DNA of 64,000 nt from Flavobacterium lipolyticum (GTDB taxonomy: Bacteria; Bacteroidota; Bacteroidia; Flavobacteriales; Flavobacteriaceae). Made by a program: the position numbers and the translations under genes. Shown here one piece after another: positions 24,270 to 33,047 of the stretch (positions are counted from its first letter, which is position 1; each line of letters starts with the position of its first letter). The stretch is taken from the NCBI RefSeq assembly GCF_020905335.1, contig NZ_JAJJMN010000001.1:2542001-2606000 (forward strand), written 5' to 3'. The notes below the pieces were generated by a model. The model was given only the letters and a program-made list of their open reading frames with translations, did not search any database and had not been told where the DNA came from.

Positions 24270-24659
24270 ATGCCATCAATATTTACCAAAATAGTAAACG
24301 GAGAAATTCCTGCTTATAAAATTGCTGAGGATGATAATTATCTGGCTTTTTTAGATGTAAACCCAAATGCAAAAGGACATACGCTTTGTATTCCGAAACA
24401 AGAAATCGACAAGATTTTTGATATGGAAGAGGAGTTGTATTTAGGATTAATGAAGTTTTCTAAGAGAATTGCAGCAGCACTGGAAAAAACGGTTCCTTGC
24501 AAAAGAGTTGGAGTGGCAGTTGTTGGTCTTGAAGTGCCTCACGCACACGTGCACTTGATTCCGTTAAACGAAATGGATGAAATGCGTTTTCAAAATAAAG
24601 TTTCACTTTCTAAAGAAGAATTTGAGGCTTTGGCCAAAGATATTCAGGCTAATTTATAA
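24270..24659 (+). CDS. HIT family nucleotide hydrolase
   Basis: A 129-residue histidine-triad protein. The N-terminal FTKIVNGEIPAYKIAEDDNYLAFLD and the triad HAHVHL (about residues 91-96) identify the HINT branch. These enzymes hydrolyse adenosine phosphoramidates and aminoacyl-AMP. It follows greA, probably on the same transcript. Its stop codon coincides with the start of the large tandem repeat at 24.66-25.45 kb. Confidence 0.92.
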   Translation: MPSIFTKIVNGEIPAYKIAEDDNYLAFLDVNPNAKGHTLCIPKQEIDKIFDMEEELYLGLMKFSKRIAAALEKTVPCKRVGVAVVGLEVPHAHVHLIPLNEMDEMRFQNKVSLSKEEFEALAKDIQANL

Positions 24660-25455
24660 AACACCATGTCAGACTGAGCGAAGTCGAAACGTCAGACTGA
24701 GCGAAGTCGAAGTCTCTCGTTTCAAGCATAAAAGAATCTCGACTCCGCTCGATTTGACAGTCGAAATAAAATAGATTAAAGTGTAGTAAAAGTAAATTTT
24801 TGCTGCACTTTTTTATTTAACGAAATCAGTCGAATCTATAAAACACCACGTCAGACTGAGCGAAGCCGGATATATTAGACTGAGCCAAGTCGAAACGTCA
24901 GACTGAGCGAAGTCGAAATGTCAGACTGAGCGAAGTCGAAGTCTCTCGTTTCAAGCATAAAAGAATCTCGACTCCGCTCGATTTGACAGTCGAAATAAAA
25001 TAGATTAAAGTGTAGTAAAGTAATTTGCTGCACTTTTTTATTTAACTAAATCCGATGAATCTATAAAACACCACGTCAGACTGAGCGAAGTCGAAGTCTC
25101 TCGTTTCAAGGATAAAAGAATCTCGACTCCGCTCGATTTGACAGTTGAAATAAAAAAGATAAAGTGTAGTAAAGTAATTTGCTGCACTTTTTTATTTAAC
25201 GAAATCAGTTGGATTTATAAAACACTATGTCAGACTGAGCGAAGCCGGATACGTCAGACTAAGCGAAGTCGAAACGTCAGACTGAGCGAAGTCGAAGTCT
25301 CTCGTTTCAAGGATAAAAGAATCTCGACTTCGCTCGATTTGACAGTTGAAATAAAAAAGATAAAGTGTAGTAAAGTAATTTGCTGCACTTTTTTATTTAA
25401 CGAAATCAGTTGGATTTATGAAACACTATGTCAGACTGAGCGAAGTCGAAGTCTT
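24655..25455. repeat. complex tandem repeat, about 4.2 units
   Basis: Four long units (starting near 24655, 24835, 25061 and 25214) plus a truncated fifth (from 25417). Each unit has: TATAAAACACCA; one to four copies of a 23-bp submodule GTCAGACTGAGCGAAGTCGA(AAC); GTCTCTCGTTTCAAG; an inverted partner (CTCGACTCCGCTCGATTTGAC) that can pair with the submodule; then a hairpin AAGTGTAGTAAAGTAATTTG with CTGCACTTTTTTATTTAACG. The submodule count differs between units (2, 4, 1, 3, 1). The last block, GCACTTTTTTATTTAACGAA, closely matches the end of the adjoining histidine-kinase gene. Short frames across the array are spurious. Confidence 0.93.
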
Positions 25456-26607
25456 TTAGGGCGCTTTTTTATTTAATGAAATCTGAAAAGTAGTTCCTTT
25501 TCCAATTTCAGACTGTAAAACTTTTATTTTTCCGTTATGATATTCTTCAACGATCCTTTTGGTTAAAGAAAGTCCAAGTCCCCAGCCGCGTTTTTTAGTT
25601 GTAAAACCGGGTTCGAAAATAGTTTTAAACTGCTTTTTAGAAATTCCTGTTCCGGAGTCTTTTACATTAATTTTTACATGATGTGCATCTTCTTCAATTT
25701 GAAGGTCCAGCGTTCCTTTTCCTTTCATCGCATCAATAGCATTCTTTACTAAATTTTCAATAGTCCAGCTGTGCAGCGTAGGGTTTATCATTGCCGGTAT
25801 ACTTTGTTGAGGTGTCCGATAAGAGAAAGTAACCTGCTTTGAAAAACGGGATTGCAGGTATTGATAAGTATTCAAAGTTTCGGTAACAATATCTCTCTCC
25901 TCTAAAACAGGAACCGACCCAATTTTAGAAAAGCGGTCTGTGATCGTCTGTAAACGTTCAATATCTTTTTCAATTTCAAAAGTTATAGACGAATCGATTT
26001 CTTCTGTCTTTAAAATCTCTACCCAGCCAATTAAAGAGGATAAAGGTGTTCCGATTTGATGTGCCGTTTCTTTTGCCATTCCTGCCCAGAGTTTATTTTG
26101 GGTAGCCATTTTGGTACTTCTGTAAAAATTATAAATCAAAGCCCCAAATAAAAAGATAATCAGCAATAAGGCGATGGGGTAATATTTCAGTTTATTAATC
26201 AATGCCGAATTCCCATAATACAATTCCTGATGTTTTCCGGGCGCATATTCAATAACGATAGGCTCATTCTCATTTTTCAGATTTTTGAGATAAGATAAGG
26301 TGCTTTCGTTATTTTGCAGGACTTCTTCAGGAACATTCACAGAACTAATCACCTTGTCATACATGATAAGCATAACTGGAACTGAGGTATTGTTGTTGAT
26401 GATTTCAAGCGGTAAATCTAAATCTGTATTTTCATCTGCATTGACCAGTGTCTTTTGTGCATTGGCCCAAAGATTCATTTTTAAGCGTTCTTCGTTTTTA
26501 AAGATTTGGAAAAAAGTATAAGTGTTCCAGAGAATCAGGGAAATGATTAAAAAGGAAATGGTAATAATGATCCAACGGGTTGTATTTCTTCTCTCGGAAA
26601 AAGACAT
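25456..26607 (-). CDS. membrane sensor histidine kinase
   Basis: About 383 residues from the preferred ATG at 26607 (MSFSERRNTTRWIIITISF); an upstream ATG at 26646 would add 13 residues. Two transmembrane helices (about residues 11-33 and 145-165) frame a periplasmic domain of about 110 residues. The H-box is KETAHQIGTPLSSLIGWVE, then the N-box LVKNAIDAMKGKG, the G1 box DSGTGISK and WGLGLSLTKRIVEEYHNGK. No HAMP domain is evident and no response regulator is adjacent, so the partner is unknown. The final codons (ISLNKKAP) are echoed in the downstream tandem repeat. Confidence 0.88.
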   Translation of the reverse strand: MSFSERRNTTRWIIITISFLIISLILWNTYTFFQIFKNEERLKMNLWANAQKTLVNADENTDLDLPLEIINNNTSVPVMLIMYDKVISSVNVPEEVLQNNESTLSYLKNLKNENEPIVIEYAPGKHQELYYGNSALINKLKYYPIALLLIIFLFGALIYNFYRSTKMATQNKLWAGMAKETAHQIGTPLSSLIGWVEILKTEEIDSSITFEIEKDIERLQTITDRFSKIGSVPVLEERDIVTETLNTYQYLQSRFSKQVTFSYRTPQQSIPAMINPTLHSWTIENLVKNAIDAMKGKGTLDLQIEEDAHHVKINVKDSGTGISKKQFKTIFEPGFTTKKRGWGLGLSLTKRIVEEYHNGKIKVLQSEIGKGTTFQISLNKKAP

Positions 26608-26703
26608 AAATATTTTTTTGTGGTATAAATATAACGAAATATACACATTTAATATTTTGTGTAACGATAAAGATTTTTTTGTTTTAAAGTCTGAAACTAT
26701 TTC

Positions 26704-26731
26704 TTTGGATTAAACGATTTTTCTATTTTTG
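26704..26731 (+). promoter_or_regulatory. possible promoter of the flavin-reductase gene
   Basis: TATTTTTG at 26724-26731 matches TAnnTTTG. A TTTG lies 16 bp before it, a little closer than usual. Confidence 0.4.
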
Positions 26732-26767
26732 TAGCTACGGAAATGAGATTCCTTTAAAAAGAAAAAT

Positions 26768-27643
26768 ATGATTAGTATTGATCCAAAAGAAATACCAACG
26801 GCCAAATTGCAAGGCTATTTACAAAGTGCTGTGGGACCTAGGCCAATTGCATTTGCTAGTACAATTAGTGCTAAGGGAATACCCAATTTGTCCCCATTTA
26901 GTTTCTTTAATGTGTTCAGTGCCAATCCGCCAATTTTGGTTTTTTCACCGGCACGACGTGTACGCGACAATACCATAAAGCATACTTTAATTAACGCTGA
27001 GGAAACCCGCGAAGTAGTTATAAATGTTGTGAATTATGATTTGGTACAACAGACATCATTAGCCAGTACCGAATATGGTGATGGTGTAAATGAATTTATA
27101 AAAGCCGGATTGACACAAGTCCCGTCCGATTTTGTAAAACCTTATCGTGTAAAAGAGTCTCCGGTACAGTTTGAATGTAAAGTCACTCAGATTATTCCGT
27201 TGGGAGATCAGGGAGGCGCGGGAAATCTGATTCTTTGTGAAGTGGTTAAGCTTCATATCAGCGAAGCTGTTTTAGATGAAAACGGAGCCATCGATCAGCA
27301 TAAAATAGACTTGGTTTCAAGATTGGGCAGTAATTGGTATTCCCGATCGAATCAGGGGCTTTTTGAAGTGCCTAAACCCTTGACAACTCTTGGGGTAGGA
27401 GTAGATGTAATTCCTGATTTTATTAAAGAAAGTCCTGTTTTTGATGGGAATGATCTTGGAAAATTAGGGAACATTGAAGCCTTGCCTACCACAGAAGAAG
27501 TTAGTATATTTGTGAAAGAAAATTTTTCGGTAAAAGGAGTTTTAAGCTCGGACGATCTCGAAAAAGTACATTTGGAAGCCAAAAAATATCTCAATAAAGA
27601 TGATATTTCATCGGCCTGGAAAGTACTTTTAGCAAAACAATAA
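26768..27643 (+). CDS. flavin reductase family (FMN-binding split barrel) protein
   Basis: A 291-residue protein. The first 200 residues are a flavin-reductase-like split barrel: VGPRPIAFASTISAKGIPNLSPFSFFNVFSANPP holds the FMN-phosphate contacts, and HTLINAEETREVVINVV and ESPVQFECKVTQI follow. The last 90 residues are an extra helical segment (VSIFVKENFSVKGVLSSDDLEKVH). Members of this group bind FMN; the electron acceptor is not predictable. Its own promoter lies upstream, and the DUF3127 gene follows 31 bp downstream. Confidence 0.85.
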   Translation: MISIDPKEIPTAKLQGYLQSAVGPRPIAFASTISAKGIPNLSPFSFFNVFSANPPILVFSPARRVRDNTIKHTLINAEETREVVINVVNYDLVQQTSLASTEYGDGVNEFIKAGLTQVPSDFVKPYRVKESPVQFECKVTQIIPLGDQGGAGNLILCEVVKLHISEAVLDENGAIDQHKIDLVSRLGSNWYSRSNQGLFEVPKPLTTLGVGVDVIPDFIKESPVFDGNDLGKLGNIEALPTTEEVSIFVKENFSVKGVLSSDDLEKVHLEAKKYLNKDDISSAWKVLLAKQ

Positions 27644-27674
27644 GAATAGAAACAATAATTAATATAGAAAGAAG

Positions 27675-28046
27675 ATGGAAGTTACAGGTAAAGTAAAAGT
27701 GGTGAACCCAGAGCAACAAGTTAGTGCTGCATTCAAAAAAAGAGAGTTGGTTGTTACCACAGATGAGCAGTATCCACAGCATATTTTGATCGAATTTACG
27801 CAAGATAAATGCGATTTATTAAGTAGCTACAAACAAGGTGAGGCAGTAAAAGTTTCTATCAATTTAAGAGGAAGAGAATGGGTTAATCCACAAGGAGAAA
27901 CCAGATATTTCAATAGTATTCAAGGTTGGAGAATCGAAAGACTGGCACCAGAAGGTCCTGGACAAACGCCTCCAATGCCAGCTGCAGAAGCTTTTGCACC
28001 TGCAACTAATTTAAACGAAGACGAACCGGACGATTTACCGTTCTAA
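27675..28046 (+). CDS. DUF3127 protein with SSB-like acidic tail
   Basis: A 123-residue protein. Residues 1-90 fit DUF3127, a small OB-fold-like domain (MEVTGKVKVV, KRELVVTTDEQYPQHILIEF, VNLRGREW-type strand, YFNSIQGWRIERL). A Pro/Ala-rich linker (PEGPGQTPPMPAAEAFAPAT) leads to the terminal NEDEPDDLPF. OB-fold, flexible linker and acidic tip ending in Pro-Phe are the layout of single-stranded-DNA-binding protein, where the tip recruits repair enzymes. The match suggests a DNA- or SSB-partner-linked role; this is inference, as the family is uncharacterised. It may share a transcript with the flavin reductase. Confidence 0.85.
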   Translation: MEVTGKVKVVNPEQQVSAAFKKRELVVTTDEQYPQHILIEFTQDKCDLLSSYKQGEAVKVSINLRGREWVNPQGETRYFNSIQGWRIERLAPEGPGQTPPMPAAEAFAPATNLNEDEPDDLPF

Positions 28047-28067
28047 GATCGTTTAAACTTCAAAAAT

Positions 28068-28115
28068 AAATTCCAAATTCCAATTCATAAAAGGTGTAAT
28101 TGGGATTTGGAATTT
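28068..28115 (+). terminator. terminator hairpin after the DUF3127 gene, made of 7-bp units
   Basis: An 18-bp stem with one mismatch: AAATTCCAAATTCCAATT (28068-28085) against AATTGGGATTTGGAATTT (28098-28115), followed by GTTTTTG. The arms are ATTCCAA heptads. Confidence 0.7.
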
Positions 28116-28216
28116 GTTTTTGTATGAAAATTTAGTGCAGTAGTTTGTCAACTCTGAAAAAGGAAAGGTTGAAACACAATCCTGGAATTTGGAATTTTAT
28201 AATTGATTTTTTTTAA

Positions 28217-28855
28217 ATGTATTACGTATTTAACGAGTTGTTCTTTCCACCCGTTTCAGAAGCCGATGAAGAAGGAATTCTTGCTATTGGCGGAGACTTA
28301 GATCCGGAAAGACTGAAATTGGCTTATCAAAGCGGGATTTTTCCCTGGTTTAATGAAGGAGAGCCTATTCTTTGGTGGTCACCGGATCCCAGAATGGTTT
28401 TGTTTTTAGAGGAATTGATTGTGTCAAAAAGCATGCGTAATGTTCTGAATAGAAAACAATTCACGGTTACTTTTAATGAAAGTTTTAGAGAGGTGATTTC
28501 GAATTGTCAAAAAATAAAACGGGAAGGACAAGACGGAACCTGGATTTCAAACGAAATGATTGATGCCTATTGTGAACTTAACAAGCAGGGAATCGCAAAA
28601 TCTGTCGAGGTTTGGCAGGATGACGTTCTCGTTGGAGGTTTGTATGGGATCGATTTGGGGCATGTTTTTTGTGGTGAAAGTATGTTTTCGAAAGTCTCGA
28701 ATGCATCAAAAGTAGCTTTCATAGCTTTGGTAAATTATTTAAAAGAAGGGAACTACCAACTCTTGGATTGTCAGGTTTACAATTCCCATTTAGAAAGTTT
28801 AGGCTGTCGTGAGATTGATCGCGAGGAGTTTATAGCTATCTTAAAAAAGGAATGA
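28217..28855 (+). CDS. aat: leucyl/phenylalanyl-tRNA-protein transferase
   Basis: A 212-residue Aat enzyme with the typical FPPVSEADEEGILAIGGDLDPERL opening, SGIFPWFNEGEPILWWSPDPRMVL, and the later GGLYGIDLGHVFCGESMFS and LLDCQVYNSHLESLG signatures. It adds Leu or Phe to N-terminal Lys or Arg, creating N-degrons for ClpS/ClpAP. Length and motifs are complete. Confidence 0.95.
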   Translation: MYYVFNELFFPPVSEADEEGILAIGGDLDPERLKLAYQSGIFPWFNEGEPILWWSPDPRMVLFLEELIVSKSMRNVLNRKQFTVTFNESFREVISNCQKIKREGQDGTWISNEMIDAYCELNKQGIAKSVEVWQDDVLVGGLYGIDLGHVFCGESMFSKVSNASKVAFIALVNYLKEGNYQLLDCQVYNSHLESLGCREIDREEFIAILKKE

Positions 28856-28906
28856 AAGAATCTACTTCAACTTGTGTAAAGGATTTTATGAGGACGAGAT
28901 GGTTGG

Positions 28907-29617
28907 TTAGAAATTAAGTTTGGTAAAATTCCAGTGTATCGTATTAAAGAGTACCAGTTCATTGTTTAAAGTGGGTAATTCCAAAATTATTTTGAGCGTT
29001 TCATGCGCCATCATCGTGCCAATAATTCCGGGTAATGTTCCTAAAACACCATTGAGATTGCAATTCGGAACATCCTTCGGATCCGGCATTTCAGGAAATA
29101 AATCGCGTAAATTTTTACTGCCCTTATGGTTAAAAACGGCAATTTGTCCTTCAAATTTTAAGATACTACCATAGACCAAAGTTTTTTGCAGTGCCACACA
29201 GGTATCGTTAACCAAATAGCGTGTGGTAAAATTATCCGAACCATCGACTACAATATCGTATTGTTCAATAATCTGTCTGGCATTTTCCGGAGTTAATTTT
29301 TCAACTATGGCTTCGACTTTTATTAATGGATTGAGTTTAGAAACCACTTCTTTTGCAACAACAGCTTTAAGTTGACCAATTTCTTTCTCGGTATATAAAA
29401 TTTGTCGGTGAAGATTATGGATCTCGATAGTGTCAAAGTCCATAATACCAATAAAACCAACTCCCGCTGTAGCAATATATTGTAAAATGGGACAGCCTAA
29501 ACCGCCGGCACCAATTACTAAAACTTTGGCCTTTTTAAGTTTCTCCTGACCTTCGTCACCAATTTCGGGAAGAATGGTTTGCCTGTTGTAGCGTAAAAAT
29601 TCCTGTATAATGCTCAT
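28907..29617 (-). CDS. thiF: ThiF/MoeB-type sulfur-carrier adenylyltransferase
   Basis: A 236-residue E1-like enzyme: adenylate-binding VLVIGAGGLGCPILQYIATAG (about 33-53), DFDTIEIHNLHRQILYTEKEIG, the VDGSDNFTTRYLVND core and, near the end, a possible catalytic cysteine in PNCNLNGVLG. The paired CxxC zinc motifs of many MoeB/ThiF proteins are not seen. As the last gene of the thiamin operon it should adenylate the GG end of ThiS. A heptad-repeat spacer (29637-29692) separates it from thiH. Confidence 0.9.
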   Translation of the reverse strand: MSIIQEFLRYNRQTILPEIGDEGQEKLKKAKVLVIGAGGLGCPILQYIATAGVGFIGIMDFDTIEIHNLHRQILYTEKEIGQLKAVVAKEVVSKLNPLIKVEAIVEKLTPENARQIIEQYDIVVDGSDNFTTRYLVNDTCVALQKTLVYGSILKFEGQIAVFNHKGSKNLRDLFPEMPDPKDVPNCNLNGVLGTLPGIIGTMMAHETLKIILELPTLNNELVLFNTIHWNFTKLNF

Positions 29618-29636
29618 TTTCTAATTTTAGATTGTT

Positions 29637-29692
29637 GATTTTAGATTTTAGATTTTAGATTGTTGGAATTTGGAATTTAAATTTTGGAATTT
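29637..29692. repeat. 7-bp phased spacer (GATTTTA then TTGGAAT units)
   Basis: Three perfect GATTTTA units (29637-29657), then a run of TTGGAAT/TTAAATT-type heptads, between thiH and thiF. Confidence 0.75.
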
Positions 29693-29694
29693 TT

Positions 29695-30807
29695 TTAACA
29701 GTAGCTTTTGTCCCAGTCTTTCCAGACAGGTTCATAGCCTGAATTCGTTATAATTTGTGCAATTTCTTTGGCAGAACGTTCGTCGCTGATTTCGAATTGC
29801 TCGAGAGATTGCGGATCAACAACATAACCACCGGGATTGGTTTTAGAGCCTGCACTCATACTGGTCACACCGATAGGGATAATATGGTTTCTGAATTTCT
29901 CATTCTCACGTGTCGAGATTGAAATTTCCAAATCCTCATTCCACAAACGATAGGCACAAATGAGTTGTGTCAGATCTTTATCGTCCATAATAAAATTAGG
30001 TTCAATAATGCCTTCTGCCGGGCGGAGTCTCGGAAAGGAAACCGAATATTTAGTCTGCCAGTATTTTTTTTGAAGATAATCCAGATGTAACGCATTAAAA
30101 AAGCTGTCGGTTCGCCAGTCTTCCAGCCCCAGTAAAACCCCCAATCCCATTTTATGAATTCCGGCTGTACCAATACGGTCAGGTGTTTCGAGTCTATAAT
30201 CAAAATTTGATTTTTTGCCTTTCGTATGGTATTTTTTATATACTTCCTGATGGTAGGTCTCCTGATATACCAAAACCGAATAAACACCAGCCTGATGCAA
30301 ACGTTCATAATCTTCGGTTGAAAGCGGTTGGACTTCCACAGAAATAATAGAGAATTCTTTACGTATTAAGGCAATTGCATTTAGGAAGTAATTAATGTTT
30401 ACGGTATAATTAGCCTCACCAGTCACCAATAAAACATGGTCAAAACCAATCTCTTTTAAAGCTTCTACTTCAATTTTTATCTCAGCATCAGAGAGGGTTT
30501 TTCGTTTGATTTTATTGTCTAAACTAAATCCGCAATAGGTGCAAATGTTTTGGCATTCGTTGCTGAGATATAAAGGAGCATACATTTGTATGGTTTTGCC
30601 AAAACGTTTTTTGGTAATTTCATGGCATTTTTGTGCCATCTGCTCCAGATAGTTTTGTGCGGCAGGAGAAATCAGAGCTAAAAAATCATCGAGATTTCGT
30701 TTGGTTTTAAACAAAGAGTGTTCTACATCTTTTGATGTGGTTTGATATATTTTAGATTGAATAGTATTCCAATCATAATTCTCAAAAACCGATTTGAATG
30801 TTTTCAT
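29695..30807 (-). CDS. thiH: 2-iminoacetate synthase ThiH
   Basis: About 370 residues from the ATG at 30807 (MKTFKSVFENYDWNTIQSK); an earlier in-frame ATG at 30852 would put 15 basic residues encoded by the inverted repeat in front and is unlikely. This is a radical-SAM enzyme with the cluster motif CQNICTYCGF (CxxxCxxC). The following conserved VLLVTGEAN and the late SMSAGSKTNPGGY match ThiH. It cleaves tyrosine to dehydroglycine for thiazole formation by ThiG. It needs anaerobic-type radical chemistry, unlike the ThiO oxidase of other bacteria. Confidence 0.95.
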   Translation of the reverse strand: MKTFKSVFENYDWNTIQSKIYQTTSKDVEHSLFKTKRNLDDFLALISPAAQNYLEQMAQKCHEITKKRFGKTIQMYAPLYLSNECQNICTYCGFSLDNKIKRKTLSDAEIKIEVEALKEIGFDHVLLVTGEANYTVNINYFLNAIALIRKEFSIISVEVQPLSTEDYERLHQAGVYSVLVYQETYHQEVYKKYHTKGKKSNFDYRLETPDRIGTAGIHKMGLGVLLGLEDWRTDSFFNALHLDYLQKKYWQTKYSVSFPRLRPAEGIIEPNFIMDDKDLTQLICAYRLWNEDLEISISTRENEKFRNHIIPIGVTSMSAGSKTNPGGYVVDPQSLEQFEISDERSAKEIAQIITNSGYEPVWKDWDKSYC

Positions 30808-30811
30808 AGTT

Positions 30812-30897
30812 TTTAACCGCAAAGAGCGCGGAGTTTTACGCAAGGTTTGCAAAGCTTTGCGTTCTTAGCGCTTTTCTTTGCGAACTTTGCGGTTAAA
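30812..30897. repeat. inverted repeat between thiG and thiH
   Basis: TTTAACCGCAAAG (30812-30824) pairs perfectly with 30885-30897. The interior has further partial pairing and a GCAAAGCTTTGC palindrome. It occupies most of the 99-bp gap inside the thi operon. Confidence 0.8.
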
Positions 30898-30906
30898 TTG
30901 TTTAGT

Positions 30907-31683
30907 CTACTCATATAAAAAAGAGGTCAAAGGACTTGAAGCCATGGCATAATTCTGTTGAGGAGCAATTTTAGCTTCAAAGGCTTTCCGGCCCGCGATT
31001 ACCGCTTCTTTAAAGGCTTCGGCCATTAATGTCGGATTTCCGGCAACTGCTATTGCGGTATTAACCAAAACAGCATCTGCACCCATTTCCATTGCTTTTG
31101 CAGCATCAGACGGAGATCCGATTCCGGCATCGACGATTACGGGAACATTACTTTGTTCGATAATAATCTCTAAAAAATCAATCGTTTTTAAACCCTTATT
31201 ACTTCCAATCGGGGAGCCTAAGGGCATAACAGCGGTTGTTCCGGCACTCTCCAAATGTTTGCATAAAACGGGATCGGCATGGATGTATGGCAGGATAAAA
31301 AAACCAAGTTTAGCGAGTTCTTCTGTCGCTTTTAAAGTTTCTATCGGATCGGGCATCAGATATTTCGGATCCGGATGAATTTCAAGTTTCAGCCAGTTTG
31401 TTTCTAGTGCTTCTCTCGCTAATTGTGCAGCGAAAACGGCCTCTTTAGCGTTTCGTGCTCCCGATGTATTGGGTAATAAATGAATGTTTGGATGATTTAA
31501 GTGTGTTAAAATAGCATCCGTTTCGGTTTCGAGATCGATACGTTTCAGTGCTACAGTGACCAACTCACTTTCTGATGCCAAAATAGCATTCTCCATTTCC
31601 AGATTCGAACCAAATTTTCCTGTTCCTAAAAATAGACGGGAGGTTAAGGTTTTATCTCCTATGTTAAACAATGACGTTTGCAT
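30907..31683 (-). CDS. thiG: thiazole synthase ThiG
   Basis: A 258-residue TIM-barrel enzyme: [20 protein letters not shown] near the start, [23 protein letters not shown], then [12 protein letters not shown] and [20 protein letters not shown], all typical of ThiG. It forms the thiazole phosphate from deoxyxylulose phosphate, dehydroglycine and ThiS thiocarboxylate. The start overlaps thiE by 20 bp, so translation is coupled. An inverted-repeat element lies between it and thiH. Confidence 0.96.
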   Translation of the reverse strand: MQTSLFNIGDKTLTSRLFLGTGKFGSNLEMENAILASESELVTVALKRIDLETETDAILTHLNHPNIHLLPNTSGARNAKEAVFAAQLAREALETNWLKLEIHPDPKYLMPDPIETLKATEELAKLGFFILPYIHADPVLCKHLESAGTTAVMPLGSPIGSNKGLKTIDFLEIIIEQSNVPVIVDAGIGSPSDAAKAMEMGADAVLVNTAIAVAGNPTLMAEAFKEAVIAGRKAFEAKIAPQQNYAMASSPLTSFLYE

Positions 31684-32302
31684 ATAACTTTTCGTTTAAT
31701 TGTTGAATGAGTTTTTCTTTTTGATTACTTTCTGTAAGCATTCCGGAGATCGCAATTCCATGAATCCCTGTTTCCATTAAAGGAGCGACATCGTTCAGAG
31801 TGATTCCTCCAATGGCATAAACAGGAATCTCCAGTTTATTGCGTTTTAGATTCTGAATAATTTTAAAATAACCTGACAATCCCAGAATTGGACTTAGTTT
31901 TTCTTTGGTTGTTGTAAAACGAAAGGGCCCCAAACCAATATAATCGCAGCCGTTTTTGATGTGATTTTCAATGTCTTCATAAGTGTTGGCTGTTGCTCCT
32001 ATGATTTTAGTATTTCCGAGTATTGCCCTTGCTTCATCAATTTTCATGTCTGATAGTCCGAGATGAACTCCGTCTGCGGCGATTTGCTGAGTGAGATACA
32101 GATTGTCGTTTACAATAAAATTAGCGAGATACTCTTCACATAAAAATTTTACTGCTTCCGCCAGAGTAAAAGTGTCTTTTTCAGTTTGATTTTTAAAACG
32201 GAGCTGTACCCAATCGCAGCCGGCATCTAAAGCCTCATGGATATTATACAGCTGTTCTTCTATTGTTCTTCCCTGCGAGATATATTGTAATTTATGATAC
32301 AT
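31664..32302 (-). CDS. thiE: thiamine-phosphate synthase ThiE
   Basis: A 212-residue TIM barrel with the substrate motifs of Thi[13 protein letters not shown] (the QxRxK site), [33 protein letters not shown] and [14 protein letters not shown]. It joins the thiazole and pyrimidine phosphates. It overlaps thiD by 11 bp and thiG by 20 bp. A second, more divergent ThiE-like gene lies two genes upstream; this copy keeps all key residues and is the likely synthase. Confidence 0.93.
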   Translation of the reverse strand: MYHKLQYISQGRTIEEQLYNIHEALDAGCDWVQLRFKNQTEKDTFTLAEAVKFLCEEYLANFIVNDNLYLTQQIAADGVHLGLSDMKIDEARAILGNTKIIGATANTYEDIENHIKNGCDYIGLGPFRFTTTKEKLSPILGLSGYFKIIQNLKRNKLEIPVYAIGGITLNDVAPLMETGIHGIAISGMLTESNQKEKLIQQLNEKLYANVIV

Positions 32303-33047
32303 AATGATGTCCGATTAAGGTTGGAGTGGAATTCAGGTATTTTTCTATGTAGGTTTTCGCATTCCTGCAAGATCCTTCCAGAGATTGATTCCGTGTAAGA
32401 TTTGCAGCTATTGCAGCCGATAATACACAGCCTGAACCATGTTTTGCGAAGCATTTTTTATCAGAAGGCAGAAGATCGATGATTTCGTCTTTCAGAAACA
32501 AACGATCAGTTCCGGTTGCCGAAGGATGATGTCCGCCTTTTAATAGAATGTTTGTTGGAATTTTATTCTGAAACTCAAGTTGATTGATAATAAAACCCGG
32601 AAACAATATTTCAATTTCGTTGTAGTTAGGAGTAATTAAATCAATTTTTGACAACGTAGGATTCAATTCTAAAAGATCTTCAATACTCATAAATTCAAAT
32701 TGTGTTGACGATTTTAAAACCGGGTCCCAAACTATTAAAGTGCCAGGGGATATTCTTTTTATGGTTGAAAGAATGTGGTTCAGATAATTCAAAGACGGAA
32801 TAATTCCAATTTTGACCGCACTAATTTTATAACGATCAAAAAAGGTTTCAATAGAACGAATCACAAAACTCAAATCAGTCCATTGAATTTCAATAAATTG
32901 ATCTTCCGTTTGAATGGTATTGGAGGTTAAAATGCCAAATCCAGTAACATGATGCTGTTCAAATGTTTTGACATCTGCCAAAACACCGGCACCTCCCGAG
33001 GGATCAAAACCTGCTATCGAAAGTGCGATTGGACGATTTGCTGACAT
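32292..33047 (-). CDS. thiD: hydroxymethylpyrimidine (phosphate) kinase ThiD
   Basis: A 251-residue ribokinase-fold kinase: ALSIAGFDPSGGAGVLADVKTFEQH at the N-terminus, the internal LKGGHHPSATGTDRLF, and the C-terminal anion-hole motif HGSGCVLSAAIAANL. It phosphorylates HMP and HMP-phosphate. It overlaps the ThiE/TenI-like gene by 34 bp on one side and thiE by 11 bp on the other. Confidence 0.95.
   Translation of the reverse strand: MSANRPIALSIAGFDPSGGAGVLADVKTFEQHHVTGFGILTSNTIQTEDQFIEIQWTDLSFVIRSIETFFDRYKISAVKIGIIPSLNYLNHILSTIKRISPGTLIVWDPVLKSSTQFEFMSIEDLLELNPTLSKIDLITPNYNEIEILFPGFIINQLEFQNKIPTNILLKGGHHPSATGTDRLFLKDEIIDLLPSDKKCFAKHGSGCVLSAAIAANLTRNQSLEGSCRNAKTYIEKYLNSTPTLIGHHYVS

Noticed and set aside
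24655..25455. CRISPR-like array
   Set aside because: Units are long (about 150-225 bp) and nearly identical throughout, with no repeat/spacer alternation and no cas genes in the window.
25138..25476. Open frame of 112 codons with internal repeats (MTVEIKKIKCSK...)
   Set aside because: It lies entirely within the 24.66-25.46 kb tandem repeat, reads through hairpin units, and changes with submodule number. Treated as spurious.
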